A program made the position numbers and the translations under genes. A stretch of 64,000 nucleotides of DNA from Taeniopygia guttata. Its lineage: Eukaryota; Chordata; Aves; Passeriformes; Estrildidae. A model generated the notes under the pieces. That model was not told the DNA's origin, did no database searches, and saw only the letters and a program-made list of their open reading frames with translations. Shown one piece after another: positions 36,501 to 64,000 of the stretch (the first letter of the stretch is position 1; each line of letters starts with the position of its first letter). The stretch spans positions 66,025,014-66,089,013 of the forward strand of contig NC_133063.1 in the NCBI RefSeq assembly GCF_048771995.1, in the 5' to 3' direction.

Positions 36501-38268
36501 GTGTAATGTAACTGGACTACCTGCAAAATCACATGTTCCGTTTAGGCATGTGGCAGATAAATCTGAGCAGAAACACATAGCATTGTAAGTACTATGTTTA
36601 GAATTTTTACTAATTAGTATTTAATTTATTTATAGCCCATGGCAAAAATAATAACATCTGCACAACAGAAAGCAGGAAGAACAATCACTGCTCGAATCAC
36701 AGGTCGAGCTGATATGGGACAAAAATCCAGAGCTTTTAGGAGTTTAACAGTGAGGAGAGTTGCTCCACCCATGAGTTCAGTTATTGTTGAGAAGCATCAT
36801 CCAGTCACTCAGGTAAATCAGATTGCATATTTATGTTCTTCAAGCATTTTTATTACAACGCATCTTTGAATAAAACGCATAGTTTGAAAAAAAATTACCT
36901 TTTGAAGATGTGTTAAACAAAGCTCAGGCTTGAGGCCTGTTGAAAACAGCAAACAGTACTTACTGTCTTTGTGTAGAAGGCACTGCTGAGGAGATGTCAT
37001 GGTTTAACCCCAGGCAGCAGCCAAGCCCAAGTGGGAGCAGCCACTCACTAACTCCCCCACCAGAGAGTTTGGGAAAAGAATCAAAAGGGTAAAAGTTGGA
37101 GAACTCATGCGTTGAGAAAAAGACAGTTTAATAGGGAAAGAAAAGGCTGTGCATGCAAGCAAAACAAACCAAGGAATTAATTCAGTTTTTCCCATGAGCA
37201 GGCAGGTGTTCAGCCATTTCCAGGAGAGCTGGACCCCATCATGCAAAATGGTTACTTGGGAAGACAAACTGCATCAGTCCAAATGCCCCTCCCATTCCCA
37301 CTTCTTTCCCCCACTTTATACACTGAGCTTGGTGCAACATGGTCTGGAATGTCCCTTTGTTCAGTTTGGGTCCCCGTCCTGGCTGTGTCTCCTCCCAGCT
37401 TCCCAAGCACCCTCAGTCTACTCACCATCATGGCAGTAGCAAAAGCAGAAAAGGGCCCCATTTCCTGCTATGACTCACAGCCATGTGGCTTGCTGCACAT
37501 AACTTTAAATAATTTGGGTTCCTAAGCAGAAATTAATATTTAAATTGTATGTTCTTAGGAGTTCACAGATTTAGTGAGGTAATTATTTCATGAAGAACAA
37601 TTTCTGGATTCAGATTTTGTGAGTAGTGTGATGAGGAAAGCACCTGAACTACTGTACCAAAAACTGACTTCCGAAAATGAAATAACTGTGACAGCCCAGG
37701 AGATATATTCTGTATACCCATTCTGCAAATAAAAGTCTTAAGTCAGGTATTTGTCTTGAGTTAATTTGAGAGGGAACAGAATTTACCTTGATTAAAAGCA
37801 GAATGACTACTTGTTATTATACTAAGGTGGCTAGTTTTATGGGCAGAAAATTAATTCTTGATAAAATTGCAAGCCTTTTCTTTTCAGAGATCTTTCAGGG
37901 ACTGCCTCATAGCAAATAATTCAAAAGGAAAGATGGCATGATTAAATTAGCACTACAGGGGGAAATTGTGAACAGTATAGTAAAAAACTAAAACAAAACA
38001 ACCTTGAAATAAGATTGAGGTGATAAAAGCTCTAAATACGTAGTTTACTGGAAGTCTAGGAAAAAAAACCTTTTGCTGTTAAATGATTATTTCTCTTTTC
38101 CTTCTTGATAAGTATATTTCAGTTTGCTAGGTTGCAGGTCTTTGTTTTTAAACTACAGCTCATCTAGAGCTATTTTAATGTGAATTTTTTGTGTTGTTTA
38201 GTGTTTTGATGTATCTGATTACTTTTCAGCAAACGATATCACGAGTCAGTGCTGATAAGTATCCTTGA
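15487..38268 (+). CDS. POC5: POC5 centriolar protein (gene model, 11 coding exons)
   Basis: POC5 is a centrin-binding protein of the distal centriole lumen needed for centriole elongation and maturation. Coding exons: 15487-15570, 19707-19854, 26908-27080, 27455-27631, 29880-29984, 30713-30892, 32031-32193, 34960-35078, 35685-35798, 36636-36812, 38230-38268. All junctions are GT/AG and phases agree. The 492-residue product starts [13 protein letters not shown] (human MSSDEEKYSLPVV), carries three Sfi1-like tryptophan motifs ([31 protein letters not shown]), then a coiled coil, [15 protein letters not shown], a Pro/Ser/Thr linker, and the block [15 protein letters not shown]. Human POC5, from memory, has about 575 residues. 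The deficit comes from a shorter N-terminal segment (a missed exon is possible in the 7-kb intron 3) and from a frameshift in the last exon. Expression is probably cell-cycle linked, from the CCAAT/CHR promoter. Confidence 0.95.
15571..19706. other. POC5: POC5 intron 2
   Basis: About 4.1 kb. It contains T/G-rich low complexity at about 16060-16115 and a minus-strand CR1 fragment (about 16785-17215). No other feature seen. Confidence 0.5.
16785..17215 (-). mobile_element. CR1 LINE 3'-end fragment, minus orientation
   Basis: Reverse-complement text matches CR1 3' sequence: a remnant of the ORF2 end (AGGAAGCATTTCTTCACTGA near 17000), then CTTCCCTCCCCAGGGAGAC and the short 3' UTR. Truncated 5' and degenerate. 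Confidence 0.85.
19707..19854 (+). CDS. POC5: POC5 exon 3
   Basis: Acceptor GCAACAG, donor CCAG|GTAGTA, 148 nt, phase 0 in, phase 1 out. Encodes [20 protein letters not shown] onward, aligning with human EEYEELLRYAIVTPNIEPC. Short for the family beyond that point. Confidence 0.92.
20340..20407. repeat. Near-perfect inverted repeat (hairpin), 28-bp stem, 12-nt loop
   Basis: Left arm 20340-20367 and right arm 20380-20407 pair at 27 of 28 positions; the only mismatch is 20345/20402. The 12-nt loop is AC-TAAACTTAGC-like and can add two more pairs. The size (68 nt) resembles a small-RNA precursor hairpin, a short MITE-like relic or a template-switch palindrome. There is no flanking target duplication that I can see. 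Confidence 0.9.
21834..22899 (+). mobile_element. Solo LTR of an avian ERVL-type endogenous retrovirus
   Basis: 1056-bp LTR (21839-22894) beginning TGTATTGGGTTTTCATGG and ending near GTCAAACCAC-TTCA. It contains the phrase series characteristic of a widespread avian LTR family: CTACAGGGGTGGCTTCTGTG, repeated CATGGGAAG/GACCCACACTG segments, an AATAAATT polyadenylation signal near 22702, and TTATATTTTCTCTTCCCTG. Flanks TGGGC (21834-21838) and TGGGG (22895-22899) form a 5-bp duplication with one mismatch, the ERVL length. No internal coding region. It lies sense in POC5 intron 3. The ORF of 172 codons inside it is LTR sequence, not a gene. Confidence 0.88.
25088..25180. repeat. G/T-rich low-complexity tract
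   Basis: Runs of T broken by short G runs (GGGTTTTTT, TTGGTTTTTTTT). It produces spurious Phe/Leu/Gly open frames on the plus strand and Lys/Asn/Pro/Thr frames on the minus strand. Confidence 0.8.
26908..27080 (+). CDS. POC5: POC5 exon 4
   Basis: Acceptor TTTCATTTTCAG, donor AAG|GTATTT; 173 nt, phase 1 in, phase 0 out. The end, [14 protein letters not shown], aligns with human QKMENVLDLWSSGLK. The first part, [20 protein letters not shown], is poorly conserved. Confidence 0.9.
27455..27631 (+). CDS. POC5: POC5 exon 5, first centrin-binding motif
   Basis: Acceptor AACTTTTCAG, donor GAG|GTAGTA; 59 codons, phase 0. Encodes [20 protein letters not shown] then a Lys/Glu-rich coiled coil ending EISISRKDE. 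The single tryptophan corresponds to the first Sfi1-like centrin-binding repeat of human POC5. Confidence 0.94.
27632..29879. other. POC5: POC5 intron 5
   Basis: 2.25 kb AT-rich intron. No repeat or exon recognised. Confidence 0.5.
29880..29984 (+). CDS. POC5: POC5 exon 6, second centrin-binding motif
   Basis: Acceptor TTTTTGCAG, donor GAG|GTATGT; 35 codons, phase 0. [15 protein letters not shown] then [14 protein letters not shown], matching human HWRIGHVRARQ. Confidence 0.94.
29985..30712. other. POC5: POC5 intron 6
   Basis: 728 bp; nothing beyond splice signals. Confidence 0.5.
30713..30892 (+). CDS. POC5: POC5 exon 7, third centrin-binding motif
   Basis: Acceptor ACTTCCTAAG, donor GAG|GTAAAA; 60 codons, phase 0. 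Contains [19 protein letters not shown] and [17 protein letters not shown], the latter matching human RACQARAEEVCIQISND. Confidence 0.95.
30893..32030. other. POC5: POC5 intron 7
   Basis: 1.14 kb. Its last 60 bp contain a 36-bp string (31971-32006) that recurs at 33608-33643 in intron 8. Confidence 0.5.
32031..32193 (+). CDS. POC5: POC5 exon 8
   Basis: Acceptor CTGTTTCATAG, donor CCTG|GTTAGT; 163 nt, phase 0 in, phase 1 out. Coiled-coil end [20 protein letters not shown] then [20 protein letters not shown], the most conserved stretch of POC5. Confidence 0.95.
32194..34959. other. POC5: POC5 intron 8
   Basis: 2.77 kb. Contains T-rich runs (32250-32325), a block with protein-like open frames (about 32400-33100) that may be a decayed retrocopy, the second copy of the 36-bp duplication (33608-33643), and a short TATC/TACC tract (34785-34806). 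Confidence 0.45.
32400..33100 (+). pseudogene. Possible decayed retrocopy of an unidentified gene
   Basis: Across this stretch, successive frames give protein-like peptides interrupted by stops and frameshifts: [20 protein letters not shown] (about 32460), [17 protein letters not shown] (about 32800) and, in another frame, [20 protein letters not shown] (about 32900). No introns or poly(A) tail were confirmed. I cannot name a parent gene. It could be chance in slightly GC-richer intron. Confidence 0.2.
34960..35078 (+). CDS. POC5: POC5 exon 9, proline-rich linker
   Basis: Acceptor TTTCTAATAATAG, donor ATG|GTAAGC; 119 nt, phase 1 in, phase 0 out. Encodes a Gly/Pro-rich linker with [17 protein letters not shown], corresponding to the Pro-rich region of human POC5 (PSAPPMPLP). 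Confidence 0.9.
35079..35684. other. POC5: POC5 intron 9
   Basis: 606 bp; nothing recognised. Confidence 0.4.
35685..35798 (+). CDS. POC5: POC5 exon 10, Ser/Thr-rich linker
   Basis: Acceptor GGTTTCATTTCAG, donor CTG|GTAACA; 38 codons, phase 0. [20 protein letters not shown] then a Ser/Thr run. Low conservation, as expected for the linker. Confidence 0.88.
35799..36635. other. POC5: POC5 intron 10
   Basis: 837 bp; nothing recognised beyond an open frame without coding features. Confidence 0.4.
36636..36812 (+). CDS. POC5: POC5 exon 11, conserved C-terminal block
   Basis: Acceptor TTTATTTATAG, donor CAG|GTAAAT; 59 codons, phase 0. [20 protein letters not shown] is nearly identical to human, and the end [16 protein letters not shown] matches [15 protein letters not shown]. 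Confidence 0.95.
36813..38229. other. POC5: POC5 intron 11
   Basis: 1.4 kb, half of it an ERVL-type LTR (36995-37698). Confidence 0.5.
36990..37703 (-). mobile_element. ERVL-type LTR, minus orientation
   Basis: The left end (minus-strand 3' end of the LTR) is sharp: TGTCATGGTTTAACCCCAG at 36995 is the complement of the GTTAAACCACGACA-like end of a common avian ERVL LTR. On the minus strand one sees a TATA-like signal near 37316, TATTAAACTGTC as polyadenylation signal near 37125-37135, and the 3' end. The right end is less certain. The best candidate is CA at 37697-37698 followed by GGAGA (37699-37703), the same five bases that precede the left end (36990-36994). No coding region. It lies antisense in POC5 intron 11. 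Confidence 0.75.
38230..38268 (+). CDS. POC5: POC5 last exon, frameshifted C terminus
   Basis: Acceptor ACTTTTCAG then [12 protein letters not shown] and TGA at 38266-38268. Human continues after QTIPQATAAKYP for about 35 residues. In the +1 frame starting at 38264 the sequence reads [15 protein letters not shown] and later CVQSINVVN, resembling the human tail that ends HSIKVVD. A one-base insertion (or two-base deletion) near 38257-38270 explains this. It is a real truncation or a sequencing/assembly error. Confidence 0.85.
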   Translation, partial: QTISRVSADKYP

Positions 38269-38630
38269 ACTTCATTCTTCTGGCTCTACGGCTGTGAGAC
38301 CCGCAGGACAAGCTGGGCGAGTGCTTCGGGGCCAAACTCAGACCTGTGTTCAGTCAATAAATGTTGTGAACTGTCTGACTGTTTTCCTCATCAGTAAGGG
38401 CTTTTAATCAAGGTACCTCTTCCCAGTCTTTTCAGATTTGATGAAGGTGCATATCATGTTTTTACCCTTTTCTAAAAAATGACTTTTTTTAAGAGCTTTT
38501 ATAATAAAACCTGAAGGGGGGAAAAAGAACTTGGTACGGTTGTTCTACCTCCAAACTTTTATTATTAAGTCAAAAACTTTTTATTTACGGACTCTTTAGT
38601 GCACTTTTTAAATAAAGAATACAATGTGAT
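38269..38630 (+). other. POC5: POC5 3' untranslated region
   Basis: Follows the TGA stop; its first ~95 bp contain the relic of the C-terminal coding sequence. AATAAA polyadenylation signals lie at 38356-38361, 38503-38508 and 38611-38616. The last, followed by a TG/T-rich stretch (AATGTGATTTTTGTCTG), looks the best. Confidence 0.6.
38611..38616 (+). terminator. POC5: Likely POC5 polyadenylation signal
   Basis: Canonical AATAAA followed within 30 bp by a GU/U-rich element. Two upstream AATAAA copies (38356, 38503) may also be used. Confidence 0.5.
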
Positions 38631-38639
38631 TTTTGTCTG

Positions 38640-39700
38640 AATCTCTTGTTTAATCCAAATGATACTAACATCTATGTTCAAGAGAAAATGAATTTTTTTT
38701 TTCTTACAAACACTTTTAGTTGCTTATGCAAGTAAGTGTAACTGACATGCACTTTAATTATATGCTGTATTTAAATGGAGAACAGCAGGGTAGCATCCTT
38801 CACACCACAGGCTCCAGTTTATGCTAGGTGAGGTACCAGTCCATCAAATTCTTAAACATTTTCATTTTGCAAGCTAATGTTGCAGAACTTGACGAATACT
38901 GTAGGGTTCCAAGCATCTGTACTTTAGATCCCTAATTCCAAAACCTTACAATTTAGTGGTCTATTCTTCGTATTCCTGGGATGCTCTGCAGCAGAGTCAA
39001 AGAAGGTTGCAAACAGGAGGGAAGTTTGGCATAAGACTTCAGACTAAGATACAGATCACTTTTTTAGTACAAACAGTAAGATTCAGTACAAAATAATGCT
39101 AGCTATATGCAAACAGAAAATGCAATTCAATTCCTCCATTACATGATAAAACTATTGCTATGTTATAAAGATCACTAAGATAGACATTTACATAATTTTT
39201 CAGATATTAAATATATTTGGTAATAAGAAAGCCATTAAACATATTCAGCAGGATGCTGCCAAGTATTAATTCAAGATATAAACAAGAACTAAGTAAATAA
39301 TTGCTAGATGTATGAAGTATTAATTATCAAATGCTCCTTTGAGGGTATGTATACAGTATTACGCCATGATAGAAAATTCTGCAGCCAGCCACCCGTGGTG
39401 TTTACACATGACATTTTTGTGTTTCTTGAGTACACAAAATGCTGCAGTAGAAAGATTTGTCATAATCCTAGCAAGAATTTATAAAACCTGAATCCCAAAT
39501 TAGGCCAGATGCCAACTTTTTTGCCAGGTGTTAATTGATTTATACACATAACTTTCACTTACTAAATTTAATTTTTTTCATGTAGAAAATATCTTGTTTA
39601 CACTTTACATCAAACACAAAGTGGCTTAATTTGCAGTTAGGTCAGGTATAGAAATTTTAAGTGATGAATCTTGCTTAGCAGTTTTAAGCTACCAGTCAGC
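38640..39700. other. Interval between the convergent POC5 and ANKDD1B 3' ends
   Basis: About 1 kb AT-rich DNA separating tail-to-tail genes. No exon or repeat recognised. Confidence 0.5.
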
Positions 39701-39702
39701 CA

Positions 39703-39708
39703 TTTATT
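39703..39708 (-). terminator. ANKDD1B: Candidate ANKDD1B polyadenylation signal
   Basis: AATAAA on the minus strand about 517 nt past the stop codon. No closer canonical signal was noticed. Weak call. Confidence 0.35.
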
Positions 39709-40224
39709 CTTAAATTTTTTACATCTCTATTTAGCAAGCATGAGAAAAAAGTAACCATTTTAAGAGTGCAAGTTCTTCTAGGGTAGAAAAAGTTGTTCAA
39801 CTTCAAAATAAGATTTTTGTTTCCCAAAAAGATATTTGAAAGCCAGTTTCCATCTGGCATGTAATTGCATGATATATACCATGTTTTGTTGATGAACTTA
39901 TGAAGTGACACATTTCCTGGAGTCCATGCTAATTGACGCTCTGATCGTTTCTGCAAGTAAGAGAAAACACTTGATTGGTGTGCTCTGCTTTGCACAAGGT
40001 CTGACTAATTGAAGGATGGCCAGTCACAATTTAACAGTGTGTGCAGGAGATGAGGGAAGCAAAGTTTGCCCGTCTGCTTTTGGAAACCTTATGTCTAAAT
40101 GCATTTTCTCAAGCAGCCTCACCCCTCAGGAAGGGCAGTCCCAGAAAAGAAGAAAGTGTCCTCCACCCCTGCCCTGGCCACAGCTTCCCAGCACCAGTAG
40201 GGACCTCAGCACGGCACTGCAGTC

Positions 40225-64000
<23,776 letters not shown>

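Overview
The window is vertebrate nuclear DNA, most likely from a bird and probably a songbird. The evidence is several 5'-truncated CR1 LINE copies, long solo LTRs of the avian ERVL type, ERVK-type solo LTRs with 6-bp target duplications, and short avian-style introns. The two genes present, POC5 and ANKDD1B, are neighbours on human 5q13. Human 5q13 corresponds to the avian Z chromosome, so Z linkage is an inference from synteny. Gene identities come from recalled family sequences, not a database search.

Layout. 1-9.6 kb: AT-rich intergenic DNA with an ERVK-type solo LTR (766-1421, minus) and one orphan, well-bordered minus-strand exon-like block (1668-1795). 9.6-10.1 kb: CpG-rich POC5 promoter with four CCAAT boxes, a TTTGAA (CHR-like) element inside a palindrome, and non-coding exon 1 ending at 10119. 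A 32-bp minisatellite starts 14 bp after the exon 1 donor. 15.5-38.3 kb: POC5 on the plus strand, 11 coding exons, with CR1 copies and two ERVL-type LTRs in its introns. 40.2-62.6 kb: ANKDD1B on the minus strand, 12 usable or doubtful coding exons plus one dead exon; its first exon(s) lie beyond the right edge. The genes are convergent, with stop codons about 2 kb apart.

Function. POC5 is a centrin-binding protein of the distal centriole. Its three Sfi1-like tryptophan motifs are visible in exons 5-7 and its conserved C-terminal block in exon 11. The last exon is frameshifted relative to the family: translation stops after 12 codons, while a homologous-looking tail (ending SINVVN) persists in another frame. 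ANKDD1B is a tandem ankyrin-repeat protein with a C-terminal death domain, of poorly known function. Almost every repeat is one phase-0 exon of about 99 nt, so single exons can be lost in frame. Here one repeat exon (58623-58721) has a TGA stop and has lost both splice sites, a second has an AT in place of the GT donor, and a third has apparently lost its original acceptor. ANKDD1B is therefore losing repeats exon by exon or starting to decay in this lineage. I found no unmistakably new biological system. The most informative signals are these lesions, the promoter/minisatellite arrangement, a 28-bp near-perfect hairpin at 20340-20407, and the unidentified exon-like block at 1668-1795.
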